A stretch of DNA of 64,000 nucleotides from Micromonospora terminaliae (GCF_009671205.1 NZ_CP045309.1:3348001-3412000); one strand, 5' to 3'; shown: positions 1 to 9,413, numbered from the stretch's first letter. Notes: a model not told the origin generated them from the sequence alone. Numbers and translations are program-made.

Positions 1-662
1 GTGATCAGCCGGCGGCCCAGCGCCCGGGCGTAGGTGGCGTCCTCGGTGGGGCAGACGAAGATCCGGGCGGCGACCTCGAAGCCGGGGCGGCGCTCGCCCA
101 GCTCGCCCAGGGCGGTCGGCACGTCGTCGGCGGCCAGCCAGTTGAGGATCACCCCGTCGGCCTCGGCGGCGGCGAGCCGCAGCATGCCGGGGCGCAGCGC
201 GGCCAGCAGCACCGGCGGCGGCACGGCCGGCGGGCGTTCCAGGGTGAACCGCCGGACGGTGAAGGTGTCGTAGACCTCGTCGACGGTGTCCCCGCGCAGT
301 GCCGCGCGCAGGAAGCGCAGCACGTCGCGGGTCCGTTTGAACGGCTCGTCGAAGCGCACCGCGTTCCAGTCCCGGACGAGCACCGGCGAGGAGGCGCCGA
401 TGCCCAGCGCGAAGCGGCCGGGCGCGGCCTCGGCGAGGGCGGCGGCGCTCATGGCGAGCAGCCCCGGTCCCCGGGTGAAGACCGGGGCGATGGCGGTGCC
501 GAGGCGGAGCCGCGGCTGCCAGGCGACGGCGAGCGCCAGCGGGGTGAACGCGTCGGTGCCGGCGACCTCCGACGACCAGACGTCGGTGAAGCCGGCCCGG
601 TCGAGCGCCGCGTAGACCGCGGCGTGGTCGGCGAGCGGGACGCCGGCCAGCGGCACCGTCAT
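1..662 (-). CDS. LLM-class (luciferase-like) oxidoreductase, 3' end outside window
   Basis: The reverse strand reads open from an ATG at 662 to the window edge, giving about 220 N-terminal residues. It starts MTVPLAGVPLADHAAVYAAL and contains WSSEVAGTDAFTPLALAVA and GRFALGIGASSP, the pattern of the bacterial luciferase-like TIM barrel. In actinobacteria such proteins usually bind coenzyme F420 (or FMN) and oxidise or reduce a small substrate; the substrate cannot be told here. The C-terminus is missing because the gene runs off the left edge. It is divergent from the LtrA gene, with a 192-bp gap between the starts. Confidence 0.8.
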   Translation of the reverse strand, partial: MTVPLAGVPLADHAAVYAALDRAGFTDVWSSEVAGTDAFTPLALAVAWQPRLRLGTAIAPVFTRGPGLLAMSAAALAEAAPGRFALGIGASSPVLVRDWNAVRFDEPFKRTRDVLRFLRAALRGDTVDEVYDTFTVRRFTLERPPAVPPPVLLAALRPGMLRLAAAEADGVILNWLAADDVPTALGELGERRPGFEVAARIFVCPTEDATYARALGRRLI

Positions 663-854
663 GCCCCATCGATTCGTCACCGGTCGATCGTGCCCGGTCG
701 CCGTCGCCGGGGGCAAGATCCCGACCGGCGGCTCCCGGCCCGGCGTAGCGCCGGACTCGCCGAGCCGGGGACGCGATATGCCCGATCCGCCGTACCCGGC
801 CCGGAAAGAGTGTTACGAACGCCAGATGGGGTGGTCCGAGGGCGGGAGGCCGCG

Positions 855-2087
855 GTGAAGACTTCCGAACCGGCCGCGCTCCGCCCCACAGAGGGGCCGA
901 ACCGGGCGACATTCCTGGAGCTCTTCTTCGACCTCGTGTTCGTCTTCGCGCTGACCCGGATCTCCGCTCGCGCCTTCGAGGACCTGGCGCTGGAAGGGGG
1001 GAAGACCGCCTGGACGGCGGTGACCGGAGGCGGCAAGACGCTGCTGCTGTTCCTCGCGCTGTGGGCGGTCTGGCAGGGCACCGCCTGGACCACCAGCCGC
1101 TACGACCCGTACCACATCTGGCTCCAGGTCATCGTGGTCATCGCGCTTGTCGGCAGCATGGTGATGGGCGTGGCCGTCCCCCGTGCCTTCAGCAGCACCG
1201 GGCTGGCCTTCGCCACCGCGTACGTGGTGGTGCAGGTGAGCCGGCCCGCGATCCTGCTGATGGTGCTGCGCCAGCTCCAGTACCGCCGGCTGAAGCTGCG
1301 CATGCTGATCACCTTCAGCGTGACCGGGACGCTCTGGCTGACCGGCGCGGTGCTGCCCACCGATCCCCGGGTGACGCTCTGGACGCTCGCGCTCCTGCTC
1401 GAGTACCTGGCGAACCGGGTCGGCTGGCCCGTGCCCGGGCTGGGCCGGTCGACCGTCTCCCGCTGGGACATCCACGGGGAGCACCTGGCCGAGCGCTACC
1501 AGCAGATCTTCCTCGTCGCGCTCGGCGAGACGATCCTGATTGCCGGGCTCGCCTACAGCCGGACCCCGACCGGCGCCGCCCGCACCGTCGCCTTCGCCGC
1601 CGCGCTGCTCACCTCGGTGCTGTTCTGGCGGATCTACGTGCAGCGGGCCGGGCAGATCCTGGGCGAGGCGGTGACCCGGGCCGCGCACCCGGCCACCATC
1701 GGCCGCTCCGCCGCCGACACCCACCTCATCATGGTGGCCGGCGTGGTGGCCACCGCGATCGGCTACGAGCTGGTCAACGAGCACCCGACCGGCCACAACC
1801 AGGCTGGCTGGGTCGCCATGATCCTCGGCGGTCCGGCGGTCTTCCTGCTCGGCCGGGCCCGCTTCGAGTACGAGGTGTTCGGCCGGGTGTCCCCGTCGCG
1901 CTGGGTGGCCGTCCTCGTCCTGGCGCTGCTCATGCCCCTGCTCAAGCCCGTGGTGCCGCTGGCCGCAGCCATCGCCACGCCGCTGGCCGCGGCGATCGCC
2001 ACCCCGCTGGTGCTGCTCGGGGTGGCGGTGGCCGACGCCCGCCGCGCCTGGGGCCGCCCGCTGGAGGAGGCCGCCCCGCCGTACTGA
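855..2087 (+). CDS. Low temperature requirement protein A (LtrA) family membrane protein
   Basis: This 410-residue polytopic membrane protein has the LtrA-family N-terminal signature FLELFFDLVFVFALTRIS, followed by about ten hydrophobic segments separated by short Arg-rich loops. The family is named for a Listeria gene needed for growth in the cold; its biochemical role is unknown. I chose the GTG at 855 because GGGAGG lies five to ten bases upstream and the family signature begins shortly after. An upstream extension in the same frame to 624 is Arg/Pro-rich and unlike the family. A repeated PLAAAIATPLAAAIATPL stretch sits near the C-terminus. Confidence 0.85.
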   Translation: MKTSEPAALRPTEGPNRATFLELFFDLVFVFALTRISARAFEDLALEGGKTAWTAVTGGGKTLLLFLALWAVWQGTAWTTSRYDPYHIWLQVIVVIALVGSMVMGVAVPRAFSSTGLAFATAYVVVQVSRPAILLMVLRQLQYRRLKLRMLITFSVTGTLWLTGAVLPTDPRVTLWTLALLLEYLANRVGWPVPGLGRSTVSRWDIHGEHLAERYQQIFLVALGETILIAGLAYSRTPTGAARTVAFAAALLTSVLFWRIYVQRAGQILGEAVTRAAHPATIGRSAADTHLIMVAGVVATAIGYELVNEHPTGHNQAGWVAMILGGPAVFLLGRARFEYEVFGRVSPSRWVAVLVLALLMPLLKPVVPLAAAIATPLAAAIATPLVLLGVAVADARRAWGRPLEEAAPPY

Positions 2088-2139
2088 CCGCGCCCCGTGG
2101 CGACCGCCGACGCCCCCACCCCGGCGCTACCATCCGCGG

Positions 2140-2979
2140 GTGACCTTCTCGATCGTCGCCCGCTCCGCGGACGGCCTCCTGCACGGCGTCGCCGTGGCCA
2201 GCAAGTTCCTTGCCGCCGGGGCCCTCGTTCCGGCCGCCGAGGCCGAGGTCGGCGCGCTCGCCAGCCAGGCCCACGCCAACCTGGCGTACCGCGCGCAGGG
2301 GCTCACCATGCTGCGCACCGGAGTGCCCGCGGCCGACGTGGTGGCCGGCCTGATCGCCGCCGACCCGGGCCGCGACGACCGGCAGCTGGGCGTGGTCGGC
2401 ACGACCGGCGACGGCGCCACCTGGACCGGGCCACGCTGCCACCCGTGGGCGGGCGGCCAGTCCGGCGACGGCTGGGCGGCGCAGGGCAACATCCTGGCCG
2501 GCCCGGAGGTCATCGACGCGCTACGGGACACCTGGCTCGGCGGGGCCGGCCTGCCGTTCCCGCAGCGGCTGCTCGCCGCCCTCGCCGCTGGCGACCGGGC
2601 CGGCGGCGACCGGCGGGGCCGGCAGAGCGCGGCCCTGTTCGTCGTGCAGCGGCACGGCGGCTACGCCGGCACCGGCGACGAGCTGGTCGACCTGCGGGTC
2701 GACGACCACCGCGACCCGGTCGGCGAGCTGGGGCGCCTGCTCGACATCCACACCCTGCTCTTCGGCAAGCCCGACCCGGCCACCCTGCTCGACCTCACCG
2801 GCCCGGTCGCCGACGAGGTGGCGGCGCTGCTGGCCACCGCCGGCCACCCGGTCGGCGCCGCCGGGGTGGAGGAGGCGCTCGACGCCTGGGCCGGCGTCGA
2901 GAACCTGGAGGAGCGCATCGTCCCCGGCCGCATCGACCCGATCGTCCTGGACCACCTGCGCCGCACCACCGGCGGCTGA
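2140..2979 (+). CDS. DUF1028 domain-containing protein
   Basis: The 279-residue product matches the DUF1028 family along its length: it opens with TFSIVARSADGLLHGVAVASK and keeps GALASQAHANLAYR and WAGGQSGDGWAAQGNILAG. Family structures belong to the Ntn-hydrolase-like group, but the substrate is not established. The C-terminal 80 residues resemble the putative peptidoglycan-binding tail seen in some members. The start is GTG, 52 bases after the LtrA stop, so the two may be co-transcribed. The stop codon lies inside a 13-bp hairpin shared with the convergent gene. Confidence 0.85.
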   Translation: MTFSIVARSADGLLHGVAVASKFLAAGALVPAAEAEVGALASQAHANLAYRAQGLTMLRTGVPAADVVAGLIAADPGRDDRQLGVVGTTGDGATWTGPRCHPWAGGQSGDGWAAQGNILAGPEVIDALRDTWLGGAGLPFPQRLLAALAAGDRAGGDRRGRQSAALFVVQRHGGYAGTGDELVDLRVDDHRDPVGELGRLLDIHTLLFGKPDPATLLDLTGPVADEVAALLATAGHPVGAAGVEEALDAWAGVENLEERIVPGRIDPIVLDHLRRTTGG

Positions 2980-2999
2980 CCGGCGGCGGTCAGCCGCCG
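2970..2999. terminator. Bidirectional hairpin containing both convergent stop codons
   Basis: A perfect 13-bp stem (2970-2982 paired with 2987-2999) has a 4-base GCGG loop. The TGA of the forward gene (2977-2979) and the TGA of the reverse gene (2990-2992 on the top strand as TCA) lie in opposite arms. No U tract is present, as is common for GC-rich actinobacterial terminators. Confidence 0.7.
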
Positions 3000-3658
3000 A
3001 AGGAGAGCCAGCGGAAACCGGTCCGGTCCAGCACCGCCCGCTCCGCATCGGTCAGCGGCACCCGGCCGGTGGCCTTGCGCACCAGGGTGAGCGCGTCCCA
3101 GCCGAGCCCGTCCGGGACGGACCCGCCAGTGAGCAGGTCGGCCACCACGGCCGCCGCCGTCGGGGTCAGCCAGGGCCGCCGGTCCAGCGCGTCGGCCAGG
3201 TCCAGGCCGTGCACCCCGACCTCCACCACCCGGGTACGCAGGAACTCCGTCAGCGCCATCGCGTCGCCGTGCCGGGTACGGACCAGCCGCCCCGGCGGCG
3301 CGGCGGCCACCGCCGCGTCCGCGGCCCGCCAGGCCCGCGCGAAGCCTTCCGCCACCTCGGGTACGCCGGGCAGCTCCCGCGCCTCCCGCCGGGCGCCGTC
3401 GATCCGGTCCCGGTCGACCTCGGGCGCGAACTTCGCCGCCCCGAAATAGCCGGCGGCGTCCACCTCGGCGCGCTCCGGGGCCGGCGCGGCGAGCATGCCG
3501 ACCAGCCGGCCGGCGCCGGTGCGCACGTGCGCCAGCAGGTCCCGTACCGCCCAGGGCGGGCAGGGCGTGGGCCGGTCCAGGTCCGCCGGGTCGAGATCCC
3601 GCAGCACCTGCTCCAGCCGTGCGCACTCGTCGCGGAACGCCGCGCCTACCTGGTCCAT
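2990..3658 (-). CDS. TIGR03086-like / maleylpyruvate isomerase-fold protein
   Basis: This 222-residue protein has the DinB-like four-helix-bundle N-terminus of mycothiol-dependent maleylpyruvate isomerases: the start MDQVGAAFRDECARLEQVL, then DLDRPTPCPPWAVRDLLAHV, where the Trp and the His of LLAHV belong to the metal-site region. A C-terminal part with VVEVGVHGLDLADAL carries the other conserved His. In the family these residues bind zinc and the substrate thiol is mycothiol. Which conjugate is used here is unknown. It faces the DUF1028 gene tail to tail. Confidence 0.8.
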   Translation of the reverse strand: MDQVGAAFRDECARLEQVLRDLDPADLDRPTPCPPWAVRDLLAHVRTGAGRLVGMLAAPAPERAEVDAAGYFGAAKFAPEVDRDRIDGARREARELPGVPEVAEGFARAWRAADAAVAAAPPGRLVRTRHGDAMALTEFLRTRVVEVGVHGLDLADALDRRPWLTPTAAAVVADLLTGGSVPDGLGWDALTLVRKATGRVPLTDAERAVLDRTGFRWLSFGG

Positions 3659-3768
3659 CCGTCCTCCCCCGTCCGGTCCGTACCTCGGTGGTCCACCCTG
3701 CCAGCTGCCGTTTCGCCGCCCACCGGCCGGGTACGCGCCGGTGGACCGAGGAGAGGAGGCGCCGAACG

Positions 3769-4221
3769 ATGGCCGGCATCATGCTCCGCAGCACCGCGTT
3801 CAACGACCACGACCTGCTTCCCGGGCGTTTCTCCCAGGAGGGCGGCAACGTCTCGCCCCCGTTGGAGTGGTCCGGGGCCCCGGACGGCACGGAGGAGCTG
3901 GTCCTCATCGTGGAGGACCCGGACGCGGGGAAGACTCCTTTCCTGCACTGGCTGGTGACCGACATCTCGCCGGATTCCGGCGGGGTCGCCGAGGGCGGCG
4001 TCCCGGAGGGCGGCCGGGAGTGGCCCAACAGCTTCGGCACGACCGGCTGGGGCGGCCCGCACCCGCCTCGTCACGAGGACCCGCACCGGTACTTCTTCCG
4101 CCTGTACGCACTGGAACGCCCGCTGACGCTGCCGGAGGCGCCGCAGGCCTCCGACGTGCACCGCGCGCTCGCCGACAAGGAGATCGCCAGCGGGACGATG
4201 GTGGGCACCTTCTACCGCTGA
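3769..4221 (+). CDS. YbhB/YbcL family Raf kinase inhibitor-like (PEBP) protein
   Basis: The 150-residue product is a phosphatidylethanolamine-binding-protein fold. It carries the ligand-pocket signature ELVLIVEDPDAG with FLHWLVTDI, then GPHPPRHEDPHRYFFRLYAL, where the His-Arg-Tyr-Phe run matches the bacterial YbhB subfamily. No signal peptide is visible, so it is cytoplasmic. Bacterial members bind small anionic ligands; a physiological partner is not known. The ATG at 3769 is preceded by GAGGAGAGGAGG at a good distance, which rules out the longer in-frame extension beginning at 3619. Confidence 0.88.
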   Translation: MAGIMLRSTAFNDHDLLPGRFSQEGGNVSPPLEWSGAPDGTEELVLIVEDPDAGKTPFLHWLVTDISPDSGGVAEGGVPEGGREWPNSFGTTGWGGPHPPRHEDPHRYFFRLYALERPLTLPEAPQASDVHRALADKEIASGTMVGTFYR

Positions 4222-4232
4222 CCCGCTCCGGG

Positions 4233-4259
4233 TGGCCGGCCGGCGACCCCGGCCGGTCA
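4233..4259. terminator. Convergent terminator hairpin
   Basis: Eleven base pairs (4233-4243 with 4249-4259, one of them G-U) enclose the loop CGACC. The 3' arm contains the stop codon of the reverse PAP2 gene (TCA at 4257-4259). It can serve both converging genes. Confidence 0.6.
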
Positions 4260-5144
4260 GCCCTTCCAGCGGGGCACGAGCCGGTGCACCGTCGCGAGGA
4301 CCAGAGCGGACACCACGGCGATCGTGCCGGCGATGCCGGCCGCGCTGCCCGCGTACCCGATGAAGAGCGGGCGGCGGCCGAGCTCGTCGACGGCGACGGT
4401 GGACCGGTCGACCAGCCAGGACAGGGCGAACGCGGAGACGAGCAGGGCCGCGACGCCGCCGAGACCGAGCACGGCGGCGGCGATCCGGTGCGCGTCGGCC
4501 GGGGAGACCACGGCCCGTTCCCGCTGGAAGAACAGCAGCACCAGGCCGGCGACGGCGGCCCAGGCGCCGACCACGAGGTAGGCGGCGACGGCGTCGCTGG
4601 GGCGGTGCCAGCCGGCGGAGAGGGTGGCCACCCCGGCGGCGGCCGCGTAGCCGGCGCCCAGGAACGCGCCGGCCACGCGCAGCTTCGGCGGCAGCACCAG
4701 GATCAGCGCGACCGCCACGGACGCGGCCACGGCGGTGTGTCCGCTGGGCAGGCTGTTGCCGGCGGCGGCCCGTTCCGGGTCGATGCCGAAGTCGGGGCGG
4801 TCCAGGTAGCGCTTGAGCAGCTGGGTGCTGACGTTGGCGCCGGCGATGAGCAGGGTGGCGGTGACGGCGAGCGCCTTGCGGCCGCGGATCAGCGCGATGA
4901 AGCCGATCATCGCGGTGGCCGCCAGCAGCGACACCACCGACATGGCGTTGAGGATCCGGTCGACCGGCCCGTCGATGCGGTCCTGGCCGATGCGGTTGCC
5001 GGTCAGCGCCACGGTGTCCAGCCACTGGCCGAGCTGGGTGTGCACGCCGAAGCGCCACACCACCAGGAACGCGGCCGTCTGGGCCAGGGCCAGTACGACC
5101 AACCAGACCGCCGTCCAACCCCTTGCCGTCTCGCGCACCCGCAC
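4257..5144 (-). CDS. PAP2-family membrane phosphatase
   Basis: The 295-residue integral membrane protein carries all three acid-phosphatase motifs of the PAP2 family: LKRYLDRPDFG (KX6RP-like), NSLPSGHTAVAAS (PSGH) and SAGWHRPSDAVAAY (SRX5HX3D-like). The two His are the nucleophile and acid. About six or seven transmembrane segments are seen, including an N-terminal one (VWLVVLALAQTAAFLVVW). Family members dephosphorylate lipid phosphates such as undecaprenyl pyrophosphate or phosphatidate; the true substrate cannot be assigned. It is divergent from the DUF3159 gene. Confidence 0.88.
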   Translation of the reverse strand: MRVRETARGWTAVWLVVLALAQTAAFLVVWRFGVHTQLGQWLDTVALTGNRIGQDRIDGPVDRILNAMSVVSLLAATAMIGFIALIRGRKALAVTATLLIAGANVSTQLLKRYLDRPDFGIDPERAAAGNSLPSGHTAVAASVAVALILVLPPKLRVAGAFLGAGYAAAAGVATLSAGWHRPSDAVAAYLVVGAWAAVAGLVLLFFQRERAVVSPADAHRIAAAVLGLGGVAALLVSAFALSWLVDRSTVAVDELGRRPLFIGYAGSAAGIAGTIAVVSALVLATVHRLVPRWKG

Positions 5145-5228
5145 AACTTAACGGTCGGCGGGGCCCGGCGCTCGTCGGAGCTCCGCGGCTTCCGCGTAGG
5201 TTGGGGGCGCGACGGAAGGAGGTGCCGC

Positions 5229-5912
5229 GTGACCAGCACGCCGGGGCGGGAACGGCCGTCCGGGGACCGGCCGGAGTCGCTGGCCGACCTGCTCGGTGGC
5301 CGGCGCGGGGCGGTCGACGCGACGGTGCCGCCGGTGGCGTTCGCGATCGGCTGGCTGGCCGCCGGGCTGTGGGGCGGGGTGGTCGCCGCGGTGCTGGCCG
5401 GGACGGCCGTGGCGGGCTGGCGGTGGCGGCGCGGGGACCGGCCGCGCTCGGTGCTGATCGGGCTGCTGGCCGTCTGCGTGGCCGCGCTCATCGCGCTGCG
5501 GACCGGGCGGGCCACCGACTTCTTCCTGCTGCAGCTGGTCTCCAACGCGGCGAGCGCGCTGGCCTGGATCGTCAGCATCGTGGTGCGCTGGCCGCTGCTC
5601 GGTGTCGTCGTCGGCGCGGCGCTGGGCCAGCGCGCCCGGTGGCGGCGCGACCCGGCGCTGCTGCGGGCGTACGGGCGGGGCAGCTGGGTCTGGGCGGCCA
5701 CCTACGTGCTGCGGGTGGCGGTGTTCGTGCCGCTGTGGCTCGCCGGCCAGGTGGTCGGGCTCGTGGTGGCCCGGGTGGCGCTGACCTGGCCGCTGGTCGC
5801 GACGGCGCTGGCGGTGAGCTGGATGGTGATCCGGCGCTCGCTCCCGGCGGACCACCCCGGGTTGCGGCATCCGGTGACGCCGTCCGATGCGGACACCGCC
5901 CCGGCAAAGTAA
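5229..5912 (+). CDS. DUF3159 family membrane protein
   Basis: This 227-residue protein has the DUF3159 layout: a short polar N-terminus with SLADLLGGRRGAVDATVPP, then five or six hydrophobic helices and a conserved centre RATDFFLLQLVSNAASALAW. The family is restricted to actinobacteria and has no assigned function. GTG at 5229 follows GGAAGGAGG with about eight bases of spacing. The gene ends just before a strong inverted repeat. Confidence 0.82.
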   Translation: MTSTPGRERPSGDRPESLADLLGGRRGAVDATVPPVAFAIGWLAAGLWGGVVAAVLAGTAVAGWRWRRGDRPRSVLIGLLAVCVAALIALRTGRATDFFLLQLVSNAASALAWIVSIVVRWPLLGVVVGAALGQRARWRRDPALLRAYGRGSWVWAATYVLRVAVFVPLWLAGQVVGLVVARVALTWPLVATALAVSWMVIRRSLPADHPGLRHPVTPSDADTAPAK

Positions 5913-5914
5913 AA

Positions 5915-5944
5915 GAGAGGCCGCCACGGGGGGAGCGGCCTCTC
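5915..5944. terminator. 10-bp hairpin terminator
   Basis: GAGAGGCCGC (5915-5924) pairs perfectly with GCGGCCTCTC (5935-5944) around a 10-base loop. It directly follows the DUF3159 stop. AAAA at 5911-5914 would give a U run after the stem for transcription coming from the right, so it can also stop read-through from the cellulase gene. Confidence 0.75.
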
Positions 5945-6085
5945 CGGTGACGTACGTTACTCCGTCCGCGCCGACGGTGTGATCCCGTGGAGCGCCGATT
6001 TCCCGGGCTTTTTCGCGGCAAGTTCGTCTCCGGGCGGATGGGTGGGCCGGTCCGTCCGCTGCGTCGGCCGGACGGCCGGCCCACC

Positions 6086-6110
6086 CGGCCTGACCGTGGG
6101 AGTCAGGCCG
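6086..6110. terminator. 9-bp inverted repeat between convergent genes
   Basis: CGGCCTGAC (6086-6094) and GTCAGGCCG (6102-6110) form a perfect stem with a 7-base loop. It lies between the converging DUF3159 and GH48 genes and is the middle of three hairpins in this 290-bp gap. Confidence 0.5.
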
Positions 6111-6160
6111 CCCGCCGACCGGGCCGCTCCGTTCCCCCTTCGGCCCGGGTCGGCCTCCCG

Positions 6161-6185
6161 CGCGGGCGGGCCGGGCCCGCCCGCG
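6161..6185. terminator. GC-rich terminator after the GH48 gene
   Basis: Bases 6161-6172 are perfectly complementary to 6174-6185; sterically this is a stem of about ten pairs with a small loop. It begins 15 bases beyond the GH48 stop on the reverse strand, so it is the likely primary terminator of the cellulase transcript. Confidence 0.65.
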
Positions 6186-6199
6186 CAGGAGTGGTCACC

Positions 6200-9106
6200 T
6201 CACCCCGCGGGGAAGTAGGTGCCGTAGTCGGCGTACGCCATGGCGACGTCCGCCTGGGCCCAGAACCGGTGGTAGTTGAAGACCGGCTCCGCGCCGCCGT
6301 TGAGGTACGCCTGCACCTTCGGCCAGTCCGGGTCGTTCTTGTAGAACGAGCGGATGTCCAGGAAGCTCTTGCCGGCGGCGATGGTGTCGCCGTTGGGCAT
6401 CTTCCCGGTCCAGCCGGAGGGGATGTAGAGGCCCTGGCCGTCGGCGGCGTTGTAGACGTCGTCGAAGCGCTTGTAGTCGCCGCGCTTCTCCGGCATCGAG
6501 ACGCCCTTGGTGTCCGCGGCCGCGGACAGCGCGTCCAGCAGCCCCTTGGCGGTGCTCTTCGCCGCCGCGTTGCCGGACTTCGCGGCGTACGCGATGAGCG
6601 TCCGGGCGTAGGCGGCGGCCACGCCGACGTCCTGGCCCTTCACGGTCACCTCGACGTGCAGGTTGGTGTTCGGCTGCGGGCTCGTCGGGTTCCAGTTGGC
6701 CGGCTGGCCGGTCCACTTCATGTCCGACGGGATCGACCAGTTGGCGCCCAGCGTGGTGTTGGCGATGGCCCAGGGCACCCACTTGTCCAGCAGCGCCTTG
6801 GCCTTGGCGTTGCCGGTCTGCAGGTACAGCTCGGCGATCCGCTGCATGGACCAGGCCTGCATGCCGAACCACTGGTTCGACGGCGGGTCGTTGTAGACCG
6901 GGTCGACGTCGTAGTACATGCCGTAGAAGGTGGCGGTGCCGGCCGGCGGCTGGGCGTAGCTGCCGTCCCAGCTGTTGGTGGCGCCGCCCGCGATGCCGCC
7001 CTCGGCGGACTGGAGCCAGGTGTAGAACTCCAGTTGCCGGTCGAGGCTCTTCTGCCAGTCGGAGACCGCGGTCGGCGACTTGGGCTTGAGCTGGTCGACG
7101 TTGGTCATGGCCCAGGCCGCGAACGGGTTCTGGTAGCCGAAGTGGTTGTGGCTGGAGCCGATCCGCCACGACCAGTTCTGCGAGGTGTCGTACGCGCCGC
7201 CCCAGGCGTAGTACCAGGACAGCAGGTAGTGCGCCGAGTCGCGGCCGCTGCCGGCCGGGCAGGTGGACGCGCCGACGCAGTTGCCGATCTTCTTGAAGTA
7301 CTTGTCGAACAGCGAGTAGCGCAGGTAGTCACCCATCTTGGCGGCCTTCGCCACGGTGGCCGCGACGTCGGCCTCCCGGCCCTGCGCCTTGGCCCAGGTC
7401 AGCGCCCAGTACGCGGCCTGCACGGCGCGCGCGTCGGCGTCCGGCGCGTTGGTGTACTTCCACTGCTTGGCCGGTGCGCTGGACTCCTTGACGAACAGGT
7501 CGAGGTAGCCGTACTGGCCGCCGTGCTTGAAGGTGTCGCAGGACGGTTGCGGCACGGTCTCCCAGACCGACTCCTGGGTGCCCCGCTGGAAGGTGTTGAT
7601 GTAGGCCGGGCGGGTGGTGCCGTCGCCGCAGCGGCCGTAGCCGTAGGTGTTGTCGACGTCCAGCAGCCAGTGCATGCCGTAGATGTCGCCGGTGCCGTAG
7701 GTGGACTGGAGCTCGCTGCGCAGCGGGTCCTGGCCGACCGGCACGTTCGGCTCCAGCCCCGAGGGGTACTGGCTGGGCAGGTTGTGCTCGGCGGCGTACT
7801 GGGGGGTGCCCGGGGCGCCGGCTGTCGGCTGGTCGGCGTGCGACGGGATGATGTACTTCTCCATCACGGTCCAGGCGTTGTTGAACGGGGCCCAGTTCTG
7901 GGTGACCCGGCCGTACTGGGCCTCCAGCCAGAGCCAGAAGCTGAACGCCTCCGACGTGGTCTCGTGGCCGTGGTCGGGCGCCTCGACGATGAGCGTCTCC
8001 ACCGAGTGGTACGGCACGCCCTCGGGGCTGAAGTAGCCCGAGTTCTTGATCTTGCCGTACTGGTCGAGGAACTTCTTGAGGTACGCGTTGTCGCCGCCCG
8101 GGGTGTCGTTGTCGACCTCGGTGGCGGTGACCGCGACGGGCGCGAACCCGGTGGCCGAGGCGGTGATCGTGGCGGTGCCGCCGGCGGTGTCGGCGTCCTC
8201 CGCCGCCGCCACGGTGGCGGTGACCCCGGTGTTCCAGTTGCTCGGGGTCAGGGTCAGCGTCGTGGGCGACACGGTCACGTCGCTGTCGCCGGTGACGGCG
8301 AGGGTCACCGGGACGTTCGCGGTCGGGGCCGCGCTGAGGGTGAACTTCACCGGGGCGGTGCCGCCCTCGGTGACGCTCACGGCCGACGGGGTGGCCACCA
8401 GCACCGGGCCGGAGGCCGGGTTCACCGTGAAGGACTTCTCGGCGACGGCCGTGGCGTTCGCGTTGTCGTACGCCTTGGCCTGCACGGTGTAGCTGCCGGC
8501 GGGCAGGTCCTCCAGCGTGTAGCCGTACGGGGCGGTGGTGTCGGTGTTGACCAGCAGGCCGTTGCGGTAGAACTCGACCTTGGCGATGGTGCCGTCCGGG
8601 TCGGCGGCGGTGGCGGTCAGCGGCACGTCGGCCGGCGCCTCGAACGGGCCGCTCGGCAGGCCGAGCGAGACGGTCGGCGGCTGGTTGGTGGGCGCGCCGT
8701 TGCAGGCGACCCCGTTGAGAGTGAAGGCCGTCGGCTTCGGGTTGCTGCCGGTGTGGGCGCCGTTGAAGCCGATGGTGGTGGACGCGCCGGTGGGCAGGCT
8801 GCCATTCCACGACTCGTTGGTCGCGGTCACCTCGCTGCCTGACTGGCTCCATCTGGCCGACCAGCCCTGGACGAGCTTCTGGCCGCTGTTCGGGAAGGCG
8901 AACTTGAGCGTCCAGCCGTTGACGGCGTCGCCCAGGTTCTTGATGGTGACGTTGGCGGTGAAGCCGTTGTTCCAGTCACTGGTCACATAGGTCACGTCGC
9001 AGGCCGGGGCGGCCTGCGCGGCGCCCGCCGGCAGGGCCACCCCGCCGATGGCGAGGGCGGTGGCGGCGACCATCGCCGTCCGGCGACGTCTGGCCATGAG
9101 TCTCAT
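6200..9106 (-). CDS. Secreted GH48 cellulase with CBM2 and two beta-sandwich linker domains
   Basis: The 968-residue precursor has an Arg-rich Sec signal (residues 1-32, ALPAGAAQA before the mature protein). A CBM2 cellulose-binding module (about 35-136, with surface Trp in [16 protein letters not shown] and QGWSARW) comes next. Then follow an Ig-like domain (about 143-232), a Calx-beta-like domain (about 235-337) and the GH48 catalytic domain (about 345-968). The catalytic domain shows [20 protein letters not shown] and [12 protein letters not shown], the region holding the general acid. GH48 enzymes are processive cellobiohydrolases acting from reducing chain ends, giving cellobiose. The ATG at 9106 has GAGGAG upstream; MARRRR three codons later is an alternative. 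Two CebR-like operators lie upstream. Confidence 0.93.
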   Translation of the reverse strand: MRLMARRRRTAMVAATALAIGGVALPAGAAQAAPACDVTYVTSDWNNGFTANVTIKNLGDAVNGWTLKFAFPNSGQKLVQGWSARWSQSGSEVTATNESWNGSLPTGASTTIGFNGAHTGSNPKPTAFTLNGVACNGAPTNQPPTVSLGLPSGPFEAPADVPLTATAADPDGTIAKVEFYRNGLLVNTDTTAPYGYTLEDLPAGSYTVQAKAYDNANATAVAEKSFTVNPASGPVLVATPSAVSVTEGGTAPVKFTLSAAPTANVPVTLAVTGDSDVTVSPTTLTLTPSNWNTGVTATVAAAEDADTAGGTATITASATGFAPVAVTATEVDNDTPGGDNAYLKKFLDQYGKIKNSGYFSPEGVPYHSVETLIVEAPDHGHETTSEAFSFWLWLEAQYGRVTQNWAPFNNAWTVMEKYIIPSHADQPTAGAPGTPQYAAEHNLPSQYPSGLEPNVPVGQDPLRSELQSTYGTGDIYGMHWLLDVDNTYGYGRCGDGTTRPAYINTFQRGTQESVWETVPQPSCDTFKHGGQYGYLDLFVKESSAPAKQWKYTNAPDADARAVQAAYWALTWAKAQGREADVAATVAKAAKMGDYLRYSLFDKYFKKIGNCVGASTCPAGSGRDSAHYLLSWYYAWGGAYDTSQNWSWRIGSSHNHFGYQNPFAAWAMTNVDQLKPKSPTAVSDWQKSLDRQLEFYTWLQSAEGGIAGGATNSWDGSYAQPPAGTATFYGMYYDVDPVYNDPPSNQWFGMQAWSMQRIAELYLQTGNAKAKALLDKWVPWAIANTTLGANWSIPSDMKWTGQPANWNPTSPQPNTNLHVEVTVKGQDVGVAAAYARTLIAYAAKSGNAAAKSTAKGLLDALSAAADTKGVSMPEKRGDYKRFDDVYNAADGQGLYIPSGWTGKMPNGDTIAAGKSFLDIRSFYKNDPDWPKVQAYLNGGAEPVFNYHRFWAQADVAMAYADYGTYFPAG

Positions 9107-9317
9107 GTGCGCGGTGTCTCCTCGGACCGGGCCGGGACGCGGGGCCCCGGCGGGGCGCCTCCACGCGACGGCGTACGTGCGCGGGGGGACGGAGGCGCCC
9201 GGAAAGGTGGTCGACCCGGCCGTGCCGGGGATCGGGGCGCCGCACCGGTGTCACCGGGTGCCCTCGGCGGCCCGCACTCGCGCGAGCTGGCTCCGCGTGG
9301 TGGTGGAGAGTTTGCCA

Positions 9318-9331
9318 TGGAAGCGCTCCCA
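9318..9331. promoter_or_regulatory. CebR-type operator 1
   Basis: TGGAAGCGCTCCCA differs at one position from the 14-bp CebR palindrome TGGGAGCGCTCCCA known from Streptomyces and Thermobifida cellulose regulons. It lies 212 bases upstream of the GH48 start codon. CebR is a LacI-family repressor released by cellobiose; no cebR gene is in this window. Confidence 0.82.
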
Positions 9332-9385
9332 CCACAACGGCCAGGGCGGATACGCACGTCGATGTTTCGATCTCGTTTTGGGGCT

Positions 9386-9413
9386 TTCACAAAGCCGTGA
9401 CGGGCGTTACAGT
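9386..9413 (+). promoter_or_regulatory. Forward sigma-70-like promoter upstream of operator 2
   Basis: TTCACA (9386-9391) and TACAGT (9408-9413) are separated by 16 bases. This predicts a start near 9420, so the CebR-like operator at 9429-9442 would sit just inside the transcript. No gene follows for over 500 bp, so the transcript would be either a long GH1 leader or a small RNA ending at the hairpins. Confidence 0.5.

Noticed and set aside
5987..8842. Forward frame of 951 codons through the GH48 gene
   Set aside because: Antisense of a strongly supported GH48 gene; composition is Val/Gly/Arg-biased with no recognisable domain.
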